Notes: generated by a model from the letters alone, not told the origin. A DNA stretch of 64,000 nt from Fictibacillus halophilus (GCF_016401385.1 NZ_JAEACF010000001.1:2356001-2420000), one strand, 5' to 3'; numbered from the stretch's first letter, positions 10,515-20,760 are shown. A program made the numbers and translations.

Positions 10515-11066
10515 ATGACAAAAGTAATCGATTGGCTTTATGAAAAAGAGTGTACATTTTTCCGACTTATTAATGGAAGATTGCACAGAAATTCAATGGA
10601 TCATTTCTTTCACTTGTGGACACATCTTGGTGGTGCAACAGCTACCATCTCAACAAGTATTCTGCTTCTGTTATTTCTCCCTATGCATTTGAAGTCTTGG
10701 GGGATCGTTTGTTTGCTGTCATTATTGATCAGCCACATTCCTGTTGCGATTTCTAAGAAGATGTATCCAAGAAAGAGACCTTATTTAAGTCTTCCAGATA
10801 CAAACATCGGTGATAACCCGTTAAAAGATCATTCGTTTCCATCCGGTCATACAACAGCTATTTTTTCAATTGTTACACCATTAATTCTACTAAATCCTTT
10901 TATCGGAATATTTTTATTGGTTGCTGCTCTTTTAGTTGCCATTTCCCGTATGTATTTAGGTCTTCACTATCCTTCTGATGTGCTTGCAGGAATGATTTTA
11001 GGCATCAGTTCCAGCTTCTTTTCATTGTTTTTAGTAAATAGCTTTATCTTACCTTACTTCCTATAA
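10515..11066 (+). CDS. PAP2-family membrane phosphatase
   Basis: The 183-residue protein has about five membrane segments and the three PAP2 motifs in order: KKMYPRKRP (K-x6-RP), HSFPSGHTT (PSGH) and SRMYLGLHYPSD (SR-x5-H-x3-D). These hold the phosphate and the nucleophilic and acid/base histidines. Undecaprenyl-diphosphate or phosphatidate/PGP phosphatase are both possible. AAGGGGG precedes the ATG. It is followed after 15 bases by a glycosyltransferase, which suggests lipid or envelope glycolipid metabolism. Confidence 0.92.
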   Translation: MTKVIDWLYEKECTFFRLINGRLHRNSMDHFFHLWTHLGGATATISTSILLLLFLPMHLKSWGIVCLLSLLISHIPVAISKKMYPRKRPYLSLPDTNIGDNPLKDHSFPSGHTTAIFSIVTPLILLNPFIGIFLLVAALLVAISRMYLGLHYPSDVLAGMILGISSSFFSLFLVNSFILPYFL

Positions 11067-11081
11067 AAAGGAGATGAAGAA

Positions 11082-12241
11082 ATGAAGCTTGCTCTGTTTT
11101 CGGATACGTTTCACCCGCAAGTTAATGGTGTTGCTCGTACATTAAAAAGACTTACAAATTATTTAGAGACAAATGAAGTTGAATATAAAGTAATCATGCC
11201 CTCGTTTGAAGTGAGCCCCAAAACAGCACAAGATCAATATTATGCAATGAAAAGCCTGCCACTCTTTTTATACCCCGAGTGCAGGCTTGCCATTCCCCAA
11301 TTGCGAGCATTGAACGGCGAACTGCACAAATTCAAGCCAGACCTCCTTCACGTAGCTACACCTTTTAACATCGGACTATTTGGAATGAGATATGGAAAGA
11401 AAGAAAAGATTCCCATGGTCGCCTCTTATCACACACATTTTGACCGCTATCTTGTACACTACCACCGTGATCTATTACTTCCCTTACTTTGGCGTTATTT
11501 ACAATGGTTTCATAGACCTTTTGAAAAAATCTTTGTTCCGAGTGAAGAAACGAAAAATGTTTTGTACTCGAAAAGTTTTATAAATGTTGAAATATGGTCA
11601 AGAGGAGTTGACTGTAACATGTTCACCCCTCAAAATCGTGATTACTCTGTCAGAGAAAAATATAACATCTCTAAAAAGTATATCTTTTTGTATGTCGGCA
11701 GACTCGCACCGGAGAAAGGTCTAGATGTATTACAAGAAATCATAAACAAGTTACCCTCTTCTTTAAAAGAGTGTGTCCATTGGTTAATTGTCGGTGATGG
11801 TCCTGATCGAAACGTGGTTGATCAGTGGGAGAAAAAGCATTCAAATGTAACCTGTACAGGTTATCTATCCGGAGAAGAGCTTGCACGTGTTTATGCTTCT
11901 TCCGATCTTTTCGTCTTCCCCTCTTCTACAGAAACGTTTGGCAATGTTGTTCTTGAAGCGGCTCATCTGGATTGCCTGCCATGGTTGCGGATTCAGGCGG
12001 AGTAACTGAAATTGTCCAAGATGGTGTTACGGGGTGCATCTGTAAAGCTAGAGAACCTGACTCATTCATTCAAAATATTATTTCTATTATGGAAGATCCA
12101 ACGCTCTTGCGTTCTATGAAAATAAAAGCAAGAAATTATGCGATGACTAAATCTTGGTCATTTATTTTTGGGAATCTTTTGATGCAGTATGAGGAAGTTA
12201 TTTTTACGAAGAAGAATAAAAATAAAACAATCATTGCGTAG
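11082..12241 (+). pseudogene. GT4-family glycosyltransferase, broken by a one-base frameshift
   Basis: The N-terminal part (11082 onward, 293 good residues) and the C-terminal part (in frame from about 11963 to 12241) together make a complete GT4 enzyme of about 386 residues, similar to MgtA/PimB-like mannosyl- or glucosyltransferases. The N half has FSDTFHPQVNGVART and YVGRLAPEKGLDVL, and the E-x7-E motif begins at SSTETFGNVVLEAA. One base is missing at 11961-11963: restoring it gives EAASSGLPAMVADSGG, while the current frame reads into a nonsense tail ending at 12005. It could be a real inactivation or a sequencing error. AAAAGGAG precedes the start; it follows the PAP2 gene. Confidence 0.88.
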
Positions 12242-12289
12242 CAGGCGCAAGATGAATATTAAGATATCCCTATATTTTAATTTTTATAT

Positions 12290-12330
12290 CCCCCTGATAA
12301 ACATTAGCGGTTCAAATGTTTATCAGGGGG
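12290..12330. repeat. Perfect 16-bp inverted repeat without a T-run
   Basis: CCCCCTGATAAACATT (12290-12305), 9-base loop, AATGTTTATCAGGGGG (12315-12330). Neither side is followed by T residues, so it does not look like an intrinsic terminator. It lies between the broken glycosyltransferase and the metK terminator. Confidence 0.8.
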
Positions 12331-12474
12331 ACACCAAGAATTTTACACGAGGTAATCACAATTATATCCGTCAATAAGGTACATTTTTTTCAGTAAAACT
12401 TCTGATTAATTCCTTATTTAAAAATTTTTTCGATTTTCAACAGATCCTCCTTAACTGACGGATCACTACAAAAA

Positions 12475-12504
12475 AAGCAGACTTCCATTAGGAAGTCTGC
12501 TTTA
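12475..12504 (-). terminator. Terminator of metK
   Basis: AAAGCAGACTTCC and its complement pair across a 3-4 base loop, followed on the minus strand by seven T. Confidence 0.93.
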
Positions 12505-12512
12505 ACATATCA

Positions 12513-13718
12513 TTAAATATTCGCTTGTTTCTTAAGCTCTGCAGCTTTATCTGTGTTTTCCCAAGGAAGATTGATGTCAGTACGTCCGAAGTGGCCGTAT
12601 GCAGCAGTTTGCTTGTAGATCGGACGGCGAAGATCAAGCATCTTAATGATTCCAGCCGGACGAAGATCGAAGTTGTTGCGAACTAGTTCTACAAGAACTT
12701 CTTCAGAAACTTTTCCTGTTTCAAAAGTGTTTACAGCGATTGAAACGGGTTGAGCTACACCGATTGCATAAGCAAGCTGAACTTCTACTTTGTCAGCTAG
12801 ACCTGATGCTACGATGTTCTTAGCTACATAACGAGCAGCATAAGCAGCTGAACGGTCAACTTTAGTTGCGTCCTTACCTGAGAATGCACCGCCACCGTGA
12901 CGAGCATATCCACCGTAAGTATCAACGATGATCTTACGGCCAGTAAGACCAGCATCACCTTGTGGTCCACCGATTACGAAACGGCCAGTTGGGTTGATGA
13001 AGTATTTTGTGTTCTCGTCGATCAACTCAGCAGGAACAACAGGTGTGATTACTTTTTCTTTGATGTCTCTTTGAATTTCTTCAAGTGTGTTCTCAGGGTG
13101 ATGCTGAGTAGAAATGACGATTGTGTCGATACGTACTGGCTTATCGTTCTCATCATACTCAACAGTTACTTGAGTTTTTCCATCTGGACGTAAGTATGGA
13201 ATCTCTTCAGTCTTACGAACTTCTGTAAGACGACGAGATAATTTATGAGCTAGCGAGATTGGAAGAGGCATAAGCTCTTCTGTTTCGTTACACGCAAATC
13301 CGAACATTAGACCTTGGTCACCTGCACCGATTGCTTCGATTTCAGCATCTGTCATAGAACCTTCTCTTGCTTCAAGAGCTTGGTCAACACCCATCGCGAT
13401 ATCAGCAGATTGCTCATCGATAGAAGTTAATACTGCACACGTTTCAGAATCGAAACCATATTTTGCACGATCATAACCGATTTCTTTAATTGTCTCACGT
13501 ACAACTTTTGGGATATCTACATAAGTAGAAGTTGTGATTTCACCTGCAACAAGTACAAGACCTGTAGTTACAGATGTTTCACATGCTACACGAGCATTTG
13601 CATCATTAGCTAAAATTTCATCTAGAATCGCATCTGAGATCTGATCACAGATCTTATCTGGATGGCCTTCTGTAACGGATTCTGATGTAAATAAACGACG
13701 ACTAACTTTTTTGGACAA
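12513..13718 (-). CDS. metK: S-adenosylmethionine synthetase
   Basis: The 401-residue enzyme makes SAM from methionine and ATP in the cytoplasm. [12 protein letters not shown] (residues 18-29, ATP and metal site), [10 protein letters not shown] and the P-loop-like GGGAFSGKD are intact. The start is TTG (13718-13716), supported by AAAGGGAGG 8 bases upstream; no better codon exists. An S-box (SAM-I) riboswitch lies in its leader, so high SAM shuts expression off. The order metK-pckA (divergent) is that of B. subtilis. Confidence 0.98.
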   Translation of the reverse strand: MSKKVSRRLFTSESVTEGHPDKICDQISDAILDEILANDANARVACETSVTTGLVLVAGEITTSTYVDIPKVVRETIKEIGYDRAKYGFDSETCAVLTSIDEQSADIAMGVDQALEAREGSMTDAEIEAIGAGDQGLMFGFACNETEELMPLPISLAHKLSRRLTEVRKTEEIPYLRPDGKTQVTVEYDENDKPVRIDTIVISTQHHPENTLEEIQRDIKEKVITPVVPAELIDENTKYFINPTGRFVIGGPQGDAGLTGRKIIVDTYGGYARHGGGAFSGKDATKVDRSAAYAARYVAKNIVASGLADKVEVQLAYAIGVAQPVSIAVNTFETGKVSEEVLVELVRNNFDLRPAGIIKMLDLRRPIYKQTAAYGHFGRTDINLPWENTDKAAELKKQANI

Positions 13719-13811
13719 GTTAATATCCTCCCTTTAACTGCTTTCAGTATGATACGGTACTTTATTCTTATCTATTTTACACAGTTTATGTTCTTAACCT
13801 GAAAAAGGCAT

Positions 13812-14025
13812 AAAAAAAGCCCTTCCCTGTTTCACATACATTCACGAGGGAAAAGGTTTTAAAACCATAATGCCTTCAACCTCTTATTGTCCAAGGTTAT
13901 TTTCACCTTGCAGGTTAGCACCTTTTCATTTCCAGTGGCGTTATTGTTACCACTTTCATGTCGGTTGCTGGGTTTCATAGGGCCTGTCCCTCCACCTACT
14001 CAGAATAAGAGTAGCCGTTCTCGAA
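13812..14025 (-). promoter_or_regulatory. SAM-I (S-box) riboswitch of metK
   Basis: The minus strand shows the S-box core GGTGGAGGGACAGGCCC, GAAACCCAGCAACC, and the later GGTGCTAACCTGC, followed by an intrinsic terminator whose stem is GAGGGAAAAGG/CCCTTCCCTG and ends in seven T. SAM binding is expected to favour termination. Confidence 0.96.
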
Positions 14026-14027
14026 AT

Positions 14028-14056
14028 ATGATAGCGTAATGAGCACTCTCTGTCAA
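14028..14056 (-). promoter_or_regulatory. SigA-type promoter of metK
   Basis: Minus strand TTGACA (14056-14051), 17-base spacer, TATCAT (14033-14028), immediately upstream of the S-box leader. Confidence 0.8.
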
Positions 14057-14105
14057 TAGAAAACCCTATGAATAGCAATTAGTTTAGAGTATTATATTCT
14101 ATAGA

Positions 14106-14121
14106 ATGAAAGCGTTTTAAA
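14106..14121. promoter_or_regulatory. cre-like site between metK and pckA
   Basis: ATGAAAGCGTTTTAAA differs from the CcpA consensus WTGNAANCGNWNNCWW at one position (A for C). It lies about 110 bases upstream of the pckA promoter. Whether CcpA uses it is unknown. Confidence 0.4.
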
Positions 14122-14215
14122 TAAGATGGATAATTCACATGATTTTAATCTTTTTTTAGGAAGCAAGAACTTTTTTGATGCACTTTCATAAAATAGTATA
14201 CATTATTTAATTCAA

Positions 14216-14226
14216 TGTGTTATACT
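14216..14226 (+). promoter_or_regulatory. CcpN box over the pckA -10 region
   Basis: TGTGTTATACT matches the B. subtilis CcpN consensus TRTGHYATAYW at every position and overlaps the probable -10 hexamer TATACT (14221-14226). CcpN represses gapB and pckA during glycolytic growth in B. subtilis. Confidence 0.75.
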
Positions 14227-14272
14227 AATTTTCGAATATATCACTCTAGGATAAAGGATGGTACTGTCTCAT

Positions 14273-15856
14273 ATGAATACTTTGGAATTTACGACAACCT
14301 TAAACGATCTTGTGACCCGTGAAACAACTCACCAGAACTTACCTGTTCCGGTTTTAGTAGAAAAATCTCTTCAGCGTAACGAGGGCATCCTTACATCCAC
14401 AGGAGCACTTCAAGCTACAACGGGGAAATATACAGGCCGTTCCCCTGAGGATAAATTTATCGTTGAAGATGCTTCCATTAAAGATTCAATCGATTGGGGA
14501 AAGGTAAATAAGCCATTTTCACCAGAAAACTTTGATAAATTATACAAAAAAGTCCTCCAATACTTAGGGAATAAAGAAGAATTATTCGTATTTAAAGGGT
14601 TTGCTGGTGCAGACCGCGAGTATCGCCTTCCTATCCAAGTAATCAATGAGTATGCATGGCATAACCTTTTTGCTCATCAAATGTTTGTGCGCCCGAACCA
14701 CGATGAGCTAGATACTCATGAATCTCAATTCACAGTTGTTTCAGCGCCAGGATTTCAAGCTAACCCGGCTGAAGATGGAACAAACTCCGAGACATTTATT
14801 ATCGTTTCTTTCGAGAAGAAAATTGTTTTGATCGGTGGTACTGAGTACGCAGGTGAAATTAAAAAATCTGTATTCTCTGTCATGAACTACATTCTACCTG
14901 AAAAAGGCATTCTATCTATGCACTGTTCTGCAAACGTTGGGAATGAAGGAGATGTGGCTTTATTTTTCGGACTATCCGGAACTGGAAAAACTACTTTATC
15001 TGCTGACCCGAATCGTCGTTTGATCGGAGATGATGAGCATGGTTGGGCTAACACTGGTGTCTTCAATATCGAAGGTGGATGTTATGCTAAAACAATCGAC
15101 CTCTCTAAAGAAAAAGAACCACAAATTTGGAACGCGATTCGTTTTGGAAGTGTTTTAGAGAATGTGATGATCGACCCAGTTACGAGAGAAGCTGATTATA
15201 AAGATTCTTCACTAACAGAAAACACACGCGCAGCGTATCCTGTTGATGCTATTCCAAATATTATTCAACCAAGTGTCGCAGGACACCCGAACACAATCAT
15301 CTTCTTAACAGCTGACGCATTCGGTGTACTGCCTCCAATCAGCAAACTTACTAAAGAACAAGCAATGTATCACTTCTTATCAGGATACACAAGCAAACTA
15401 GCAGGAACAGAAAGAGGCGTAACATCACCACAAGCTACGTTCTCAACATGTTTCGGCGCACCATTCCTGCCACTCCCTGCTACCGTTTATGCTGAGATGC
15501 TTGGCAAGAAAATCGATCAGCACAACGTTCAAGTATATCTTGTTAACACAGGTTGGTCAGGTGGAGAATACGGCATTGGAAGTCGTATGAATCTAGGTCA
15601 TACACGTGCTATGGTGCAGGCTGCTTTAGAAGGTGAACTTGCTTCTGTCGAAACAGTCGTAGATCCTATATTTGGACTTCATATTCCTACACATTGCCCT
15701 GGTGTACCAGATCAAGTTCTTCAACCGAAGAAAACGTGGAAAGATCAAGATGCTTATGATGTTAAAGCCAAAGAGCTAGCAAGCCAATTTAATGCCAACT
15801 TCGAAAAATTCAAATCAGTTTCACTTGAGATCTCTCAAGCTGGACCGCTCGTTTAA
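14273..15856 (+). CDS. pckA: ATP-dependent phosphoenolpyruvate carboxykinase
   Basis: The enzyme converts oxaloacetate plus ATP to PEP and CO2 and is the entry step of gluconeogenesis. From the ATG at 14273 it has 527 residues, the length of B. subtilis PckA; AAAGGATGG lies 11 bases upstream. An ATG at 14258 would add five residues. The kinase-1a P-loop [11 protein letters not shown], the [12 protein letters not shown] substrate loop and the metal-binding DDEHGW are intact. It is monocistronic, with a CcpN box on its promoter and its own terminator. Confidence 0.98.
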   Translation: MNTLEFTTTLNDLVTRETTHQNLPVPVLVEKSLQRNEGILTSTGALQATTGKYTGRSPEDKFIVEDASIKDSIDWGKVNKPFSPENFDKLYKKVLQYLGNKEELFVFKGFAGADREYRLPIQVINEYAWHNLFAHQMFVRPNHDELDTHESQFTVVSAPGFQANPAEDGTNSETFIIVSFEKKIVLIGGTEYAGEIKKSVFSVMNYILPEKGILSMHCSANVGNEGDVALFFGLSGTGKTTLSADPNRRLIGDDEHGWANTGVFNIEGGCYAKTIDLSKEKEPQIWNAIRFGSVLENVMIDPVTREADYKDSSLTENTRAAYPVDAIPNIIQPSVAGHPNTIIFLTADAFGVLPPISKLTKEQAMYHFLSGYTSKLAGTERGVTSPQATFSTCFGAPFLPLPATVYAEMLGKKIDQHNVQVYLVNTGWSGGEYGIGSRMNLGHTRAMVQAALEGELASVETVVDPIFGLHIPTHCPGVPDQVLQPKKTWKDQDAYDVKAKELASQFNANFEKFKSVSLEISQAGPLV

Positions 15857-15869
15857 TACACTGTATAAG

Positions 15870-15900
15870 AACCTTCCATTCTAGCAATGGAAGGTTTTTT
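15870..15900 (+). terminator. Terminator of pckA
   Basis: AACCTTCCATT pairs with AATGGAAGGTT, followed by TTTTTT. Confidence 0.93.
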
Positions 15901-15954
15901 GATTTTGTACATTATCTTGGCGTTAAAGCCAATAAACAAAAAAAGGAGCTAAAG

Positions 15955-16755
15955 TCACATTTCAGCTCCTTTTCCATGTCCTTTCATCCATGCACATAAA
16001 GCATATGTAATCTTTCGGTTCTCTTTTGGCGGAAAATAATGTGTGTACTCGGGATAGATCCATGTTTCACATGGCTTTTTGAGTTCTTTTAGCTTTTTTT
16101 CAATCTTAAGTGTATGTTCTACACTTACATTTTTATCTTTCATGCCGTGAATGCAAAGTAAGGGTGTATCTAATTTCTCACAATAGTTAAGAGGCGAGCG
16201 CCACTCAAATTCTTCTGGATATTTCTCTGGTGTTCCTCCAATAACTCTCTTCATCATCCTGCGCAGATCTTCTCTCTCTTCATACGTGATGGCCATATCA
16301 GTCACACCGCCCCATGTTACAACAGAACGAATCTCAGGATATTTCATTGCTGTAAATAACGCCATAGGACCTCCTCGAGAAAATCCGAACACATGAATGT
16401 CCTCTGGATCTACTTTTGGAAACTGCTTTAATATCTCATAAGCCGCAAAAGCATCTGTTCGATCCTCCCCAGCAAAATCTTCGTTACCTTCTCCCCCTTG
16501 ATTTCCTCGATAATAGGGAGCCATCACAACAAAGCCTTGTGAAGCAAACTGTATGATCCTAGCAATTCTAACCATTCCAACAGACTTGATTCCGCCTCTT
16601 AGATAAAGGAAACCCGGAAAAGGTCCTTTTCCTTCTGGTAAAGCTGCTAAGCCTTTTATTTTTAACCCATCATTTAGATAAGTGACGACATACAAGCGAA
16701 TGGTAGGATGTGGAGAAGGAAATCGCTGCCACTCAATCATTTTTGCTTTTTTCAT
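15955..16755 (-). CDS. ytmA: Alpha/beta-hydrolase, YtmA-like (prolyl-oligopeptidase type)
   Basis: The 266-residue cytoplasmic protein has the S9-like hydrolase core: nucleophile elbow GFSRGG with Ser126, an acid in HGMKDKNVS and a histidine in YTHYFPP. No signal peptide is present. GGAGTG precedes the ATG. B. subtilis YtmA lies in the same position between pckA and ytlA. Peptidase or esterase activity cannot be told apart from sequence. The gene is divergent from ytlA. Confidence 0.88.
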   Translation of the reverse strand: MKKAKMIEWQRFPSPHPTIRLYVVTYLNDGLKIKGLAALPEGKGPFPGFLYLRGGIKSVGMVRIARIIQFASQGFVVMAPYYRGNQGGEGNEDFAGEDRTDAFAAYEILKQFPKVDPEDIHVFGFSRGGPMALFTAMKYPEIRSVVTWGGVTDMAITYEEREDLRRMMKRVIGGTPEKYPEEFEWRSPLNYCEKLDTPLLCIHGMKDKNVSVEHTLKIEKKLKELKKPCETWIYPEYTHYFPPKENRKITYALCAWMKGHGKGAEM

Positions 16756-16858
16756 TCCTACACTCCTTTATTTTTGTGGGCAAACACACATTTGCACCAA
16801 TCACATACATTATTACATAAAAGTCATGACTTCATCCCTATGTGCAGGAGGATACCAT

Positions 16859-17863
16859 ATGAAATATTTCAAAAGAAAACTAACGATTTTTTTTACCTGT
16901 TTACTAGCTTTCTCCATGCTGCTGGCAGGGTGCAATACCTCAAGCCCTAAAAAAGAAAAAGTCAGAATTGCGGAAGTGACACGCTCTATTTTTTATGCTC
17001 CACAATATGTTGCCATAGAAAAAGGCTTTTTTAAAGAAGAAGGTTTGGACGTTGAGCTGACTACCACCTGGGGCGGCGACAAAACGATGACGGCTCTTCT
17101 ATCAGATGGAGCAGACGTAGCACTCGTTGGTTCTGAAACAACGATCTATGTACATGCACAAGAATCTACAGATCCTGTTATTAACTTTGCACAGCTTACT
17201 CAGACAGACGGTACATTTTTAGTTGCAAGGAAAAAGCCTGAATTCTTTTCGTGGGATCAGCTTAAAGGCAGTACTTTCCTAGGACAGCGTAAAGGCGGTA
17301 TGCCACAGATGGCAGGTGAGTTTGGTATAAAGAAACACGGAATCGACCCTAAGAAAGATCTAACTATGATTCAAAATATTGATTTTGCCAACATTGCAAA
17401 TGCCTTTGCATCTGGAACTGGAGATTATGTTCAACTATTTGAGCCTCAAGCAAGTCTTTTTGAGCAAGAAGGAATCGGGCATATCGTTGCTTCGTTCGGC
17501 GCCGAGTCTGGAAAAATTCCTTATACAACATTCATGGCAAAACAAAGCTATTTAAAAGAAAATAAAGAAACATTGGAGAAATTCACAAAAGGTTTATATA
17601 AAGCGCAGTTATGGGTCGAGAACCATTCGGCAAAAGAGATCGCAAAAGTAATCGCACCTTATTTTGAAGATACCCCGGTGGAACTAATTGAAACCGTAGT
17701 AGATCGATACAAGAGTCAGCACAGTTTTGCTCTGAATCCGGTTTTAGATGAAGAAGAGTGGAACAACTTACAAACTATTATGGATGAAGCGGGAGAACTT
17801 CCGAAGAAAGTGGATTATAAGATTCTTGTTGATACTTCATTAGCAAAAAAGGCTATCAAATAA
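16859..17863 (+). CDS. ytlA: Substrate-binding lipoprotein of an ABC importer (NMT1/ThiY-SsuA-like)
   Basis: The 334-residue protein starts at an ATG with AGGAGG 7 bases upstream and has a lipoprotein signal ending in the lipobox LLAGC (Cys about residue 26). The mature part matches the NMT1/SsuA-like periplasmic-binding fold (FYAPQYVAIEKGFFKEEGLDVEL). YtlA, YtlC and YtlD form an importer of the taurine/nitrate/thiamine-precursor class. Members bind pyrimidines, sulfonates or similar compounds; the ligand here is unknown. No riboswitch is visible upstream. Confidence 0.88.
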   Translation: MKYFKRKLTIFFTCLLAFSMLLAGCNTSSPKKEKVRIAEVTRSIFYAPQYVAIEKGFFKEEGLDVELTTTWGGDKTMTALLSDGADVALVGSETTIYVHAQESTDPVINFAQLTQTDGTFLVARKKPEFFSWDQLKGSTFLGQRKGGMPQMAGEFGIKKHGIDPKKDLTMIQNIDFANIANAFASGTGDYVQLFEPQASLFEQEGIGHIVASFGAESGKIPYTTFMAKQSYLKENKETLEKFTKGLYKAQLWVENHSAKEIAKVIAPYFEDTPVELIETVVDRYKSQHSFALNPVLDEEEWNNLQTIMDEAGELPKKVDYKILVDTSLAKKAIK

Positions 17864-17900
17864 AGGGTAACATCCGCCTCTGTATACAGAAATGACCAAA

Positions 17901-17939
17901 GTGAGCTTCTTGTAGCATTTTTCACACGAGAAGCTTCAC
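17901..17939. repeat. Inverted repeat in the ytlA-ytlC gap
   Basis: GTGAGCTTCT and AGAAGCTTCAC can pair with a single bulge across an 18-base loop. No T-run follows. It may protect the ytlA 3' end or only be chance. Confidence 0.35.
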
Positions 17940-17984
17940 AGCTGGTTTGTTGGAATTTCAAATACAAAATCAGGAGGGATCGTC

Positions 17985-18764
17985 GTGGCTTTATTACAAC
18001 TAAAATCTGTCGGGCAAACTTACTTTTCAAAAACGTCTGCCACAACGGCCTTAGAAGATATTTCGCTTTCTGTACAAGAAGGAGAGTTTATATCCTTATT
18101 AGGACCAAGCGGGTGTGGTAAATCTACACTTCTATCTATGATCGCTGGTCTACTCACTCCAACGGTCGGATCAGTAACGGTGAATAATCAACAGGTTACT
18201 TCTCCGCATCCAAAGATCGGTTACATGCTTCAGCAAGATTATCTTTTTCCATGGAAAACGATTCAAGATAACATAACGCTTGGTTTGAAACTGAGAAATC
18301 AGCATTCATTGGAGAACGTTCAAGCGGCAATAAAACTTCTCAAAGAGATCGGATTAGATCATACGTTAACAAAATATCCTTCAGAGCTTTCTGGAGGAAT
18401 GAGACAGAGAGTGGCGCTTGTTCGAACACTCGCCACACAGCCTAAGATTCTCTTACTCGATGAACCTTTCTCAGCACTAGACTACCAAACGAAGTTAAAG
18501 CTTGAAGATCTCGTATCCTCTACCTTAAGAGAACATAGAAAAACGGCCATCTTAGTTACACATGATATTGGTGAGGCTATCGCGATGAGCGATAACGTTA
18601 TCTTATTATCAACAAATCCTGGACGAATTTTCAGGACATTTAAAATGCCAGAAACATTAAGGGCTCTCCCTCCATTTGAAGCTCGTCAGCATCCAGACTT
18701 TTCTGCAACCTTTCAGCAAATATGGGAGGAGTTGGAGCACATTGAACAAAACGATAAAGAGTAA
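17985..18764 (+). CDS. ytlC: ABC importer ATP-binding protein
   Basis: The 259-residue ATPase has Walker [11 protein letters not shown]-loop in MLQQDYLF, the signature LSGGMRQR and Walker [13 protein letters not shown], then the switch His in VTHD. The start is GTG with AGGAGGGA upstream. It is most like the SsuB/TauB/ThiZ class, matching its SBP (ytlA) and permease (ytlD) neighbours. A 121-base gap separates it from ytlA. Confidence 0.93.
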   Translation: MALLQLKSVGQTYFSKTSATTALEDISLSVQEGEFISLLGPSGCGKSTLLSMIAGLLTPTVGSVTVNNQQVTSPHPKIGYMLQQDYLFPWKTIQDNITLGLKLRNQHSLENVQAAIKLLKEIGLDHTLTKYPSELSGGMRQRVALVRTLATQPKILLLDEPFSALDYQTKLKLEDLVSSTLREHRKTAILVTHDIGEAIAMSDNVILLSTNPGRIFRTFKMPETLRALPPFEARQHPDFSATFQQIWEELEHIEQNDKE

Positions 18765-19548
18765 GATACACCAAGAGTATCTGGAATCGTTAAAAAAAGA
18801 GAATCGAAATATCCGCCTTGTTCAACTTTTTATTTTTATCAGCTTTTTCTTGATATGGGAAATTTCATCTCTCTGGGGATGGATCAACCCTTTACTGTTT
18901 AGTTCACCAACGAAGATTGGATCTCTTTTTATTGAAAAAATTGGTGATGGATCACTTTATATTCACGTTATTTTCACTCTAGGTGAGACTGTACTAGGAT
19001 TCATATTAGGTACATTGTTAGGGACGTTACTTGCAGCCCTTCTATGGTGGTCACCATTTCTATCTAAAGTTCTTGATCCATATCTTGTTGTTCTAAACGC
19101 CATGCCCAAAGTAGCGTTAGGACCCATATTGATCGTTGCGATTGGACCGAACTTTGGTTCGATTATTGCGATGGGGATCTTAATCTCGATCATCATTACG
19201 ACCCTCGTCGTTTATACGGCTTTTCAAAATGTGGATGCCAACTATATTAAAGTGGTTCGATCTTTTGGAGGAAATAAAAAACAGGGCTTTAAGGAGGTTA
19301 TCCTTCCAGCCTGTTTTCCAAATATCATATCTTCTTTAAAAGTAAATGTGGGGTTGTCATGGGTAGGTGTCATCGTAGGAGAGTTCCTAGTATCCAAACA
19401 AGGTCTAGGGTATATGATTATCTACGGATTCCAAGTATTTAACTTCACACTCGTGCTAATGAGCCTCTTGATCATTGCCGTTATGGCAACCGTCATGTAT
19501 CAAGGCGTCGAATGGCTTGAACGAAAACTTATTAAACATCGCGTATGA
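18742..19548 (+). CDS. ytlD: ABC importer permease
   Basis: The 268-residue membrane protein has about six membrane segments and the EAA loop around [22 protein letters not shown] start at TTG 18742, with GGAGGAG upstream and a length close to B. subtilis YtlD; an ATG at 18676 would lengthen it and overlap ytlC by 89 bases. With the TTG start the overlap with ytlC is 23 bases. It completes the ytlACD transporter. Confidence 0.9.
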   Translation: MNKTIKSKIHQEYLESLKKENRNIRLVQLFIFISFFLIWEISSLWGWINPLLFSSPTKIGSLFIEKIGDGSLYIHVIFTLGETVLGFILGTLLGTLLAALLWWSPFLSKVLDPYLVVLNAMPKVALGPILIVAIGPNFGSIIAMGILISIIITTLVVYTAFQNVDANYIKVVRSFGGNKKQGFKEVILPACFPNIISSLKVNVGLSWVGVIVGEFLVSKQGLGYMIIYGFQVFNFTLVLMSLLIIAVMATVMYQGVEWLERKLIKHRV

Positions 19549-19557
19549 TCTGTAATA

Positions 19558-20037
19558 CTAGGCCAGGGAATGCTGAAGGGCGTATTTCATACTCTCTTTT
19601 AGCACCTGGTCTTTCATCATAAAACTGAACGCCTTATCCATAGATATATCTTCAGGTAACTCACTCATCAAGACCGGCCCATTCGTTTCAAAGTAACGAT
19701 GCTTTAAAAGAATCTTATCCACAGTGGCCACATAAATATTCTTAATGATCTTTCCGCCTTTTCCATCGACAAAGTACTGACCAATATATTTAAGATCTGA
19801 TACTCTTCCACCTGTTTCTTCAAAAACTTCCCGAACGGCCGCTTCGTCTGCGGTTTCTCCTGGTTCCACCTTTCCACCCGGAAATTCAATTCCACGTCTC
19901 GGATGCTCAGTCAGCAACCATTGATCTTTAAATTTACACAAACACCACACGTGTTTAGGCGTATCCGAAAAGGGGTGGTCTGAAAACGACAATTGTACAG
20001 TGTTGTTATAAAAATCTTTAAACGTAATTATATCCAT
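19558..20037 (-). CDS. ytkD: NUDIX hydrolase YtkD
   Basis: The 159-residue protein carries a complete Nudix box, GKVEPGETADEAAVREVFEE plus TGG (G-x5-E-x7-REVxEExG), which binds the catalytic magnesium ions. YtkD of B. subtilis hydrolyses (oxo-)dGTP and has also been studied as RNA 5'-pyrophosphohydrolase. The ATG at 20037 has GGAG 7 bases upstream; GTG at 20040 is the alternative. It is convergent with ytlD, 9 bases away. Confidence 0.92.
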   Translation of the reverse strand: MDIITFKDFYNNTVQLSFSDHPFSDTPKHVWCLCKFKDQWLLTEHPRRGIEFPGGKVEPGETADEAAVREVFEETGGRVSDLKYIGQYFVDGKGGKIIKNIYVATVDKILLKHRYFETNGPVLMSELPEDISMDKAFSFMMKDQVLKESMKYALQHSLA

Positions 20038-20192
20038 CACACTACTCCATCTCGACTGTTTCCTTTATTGTAAAGTTCACAACATTTAAAGTCCATTTGT
20101 TTTGTTTGCTACTCTCTAAACTTGCACTGCTAAGAGCTAGAAACTTACCTCTTCCTATTATGTAACAATCCGAGTCTATTCAATCTAATCGT

Positions 20193-20222
20193 AAAAAAAC
20201 ATGGGTTGTGACACCCATGTTT
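20193..20222 (-). terminator. Terminator of the 179-residue secreted-protein gene
   Basis: AACATGGGT pairs with ACCCATGTT, followed by seven T on the minus strand; the stem touches the stop codon. Confidence 0.9.
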
Positions 20223-20760
20223 AATCTACAGATGCAAATGTAATGATCCATTTCCCATTAAGATACTCATAACCTAAAGTAATTTCATATGATCCATAAA
20301 GATCAGACTCGTTTTTTTGGTGAACTCTATATGAATGATCTGAAAGCTGTTTAATAATGACAGGTTCACTATCTTCCAGCCATGGTGGAAGCTCAGTTGG
20401 AATGATGTATAGGGAACTTTCTCGTTCCTCAAACAAACCATCCGTATAATAAGCAGCTAGATCTTTAGACACAAAATTCGTTAAGTAAGTCATATATTCT
20501 TCTTTATTAGAATAATTTAAAACCCTATAGTTTTCATCGGTATCTTGCTTTAGTGCTTCAATAAAGAGATTCGCCTGTTTCTTCGCAATATCCTCCGTAA
20601 ATACAGGTACAGTTTGTTTTTCTTTCGTTTCTTCAGCCGTTACTGGCTGAGTGATAATTTTGTCTGAGGCACCGGATTTTTCTTGAACGTTTACAGGAAT
20701 GTTAGGGACAATGATGAATGATAGCATAACAGCCAAACATAGTGCTAGAAAAGCTTTCAT
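20221..20760 (-). CDS. Exported protein of unknown function
   Basis: The 179-residue protein has a hydrophobic N-terminal segment (residues 3-20) that may be a signal peptide or anchor. It is followed by a polar linker and a 120-residue domain with ELPPWLEDSEPVIIKQLSD and a closing YEYLNGKWIITFASVD. The end resembles small NTF2-like or DUF4878-like domains, but this is a guess. No lipobox is seen. GGTG lies 7 bases before the ATG. Monocistronic. Confidence 0.75.
   Translation of the reverse strand: MKAFLALCLAVMLSFIIVPNIPVNVQEKSGASDKIITQPVTAEETKEKQTVPVFTEDIAKKQANLFIEALKQDTDENYRVLNYSNKEEYMTYLTNFVSKDLAAYYTDGLFEERESSLYIIPTELPPWLEDSEPVIIKQLSDHSYRVHQKNESDLYGSYEITLGYEYLNGKWIITFASVD

Noticed and set aside
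16756..16858. Thiamine (TPP) or other riboswitch before ytlA
   Set aside because: The 100-base gap shows none of the TPP core sequences (CTGAGA, ACCTGATCTGGATAATGCC-like) and is too short.
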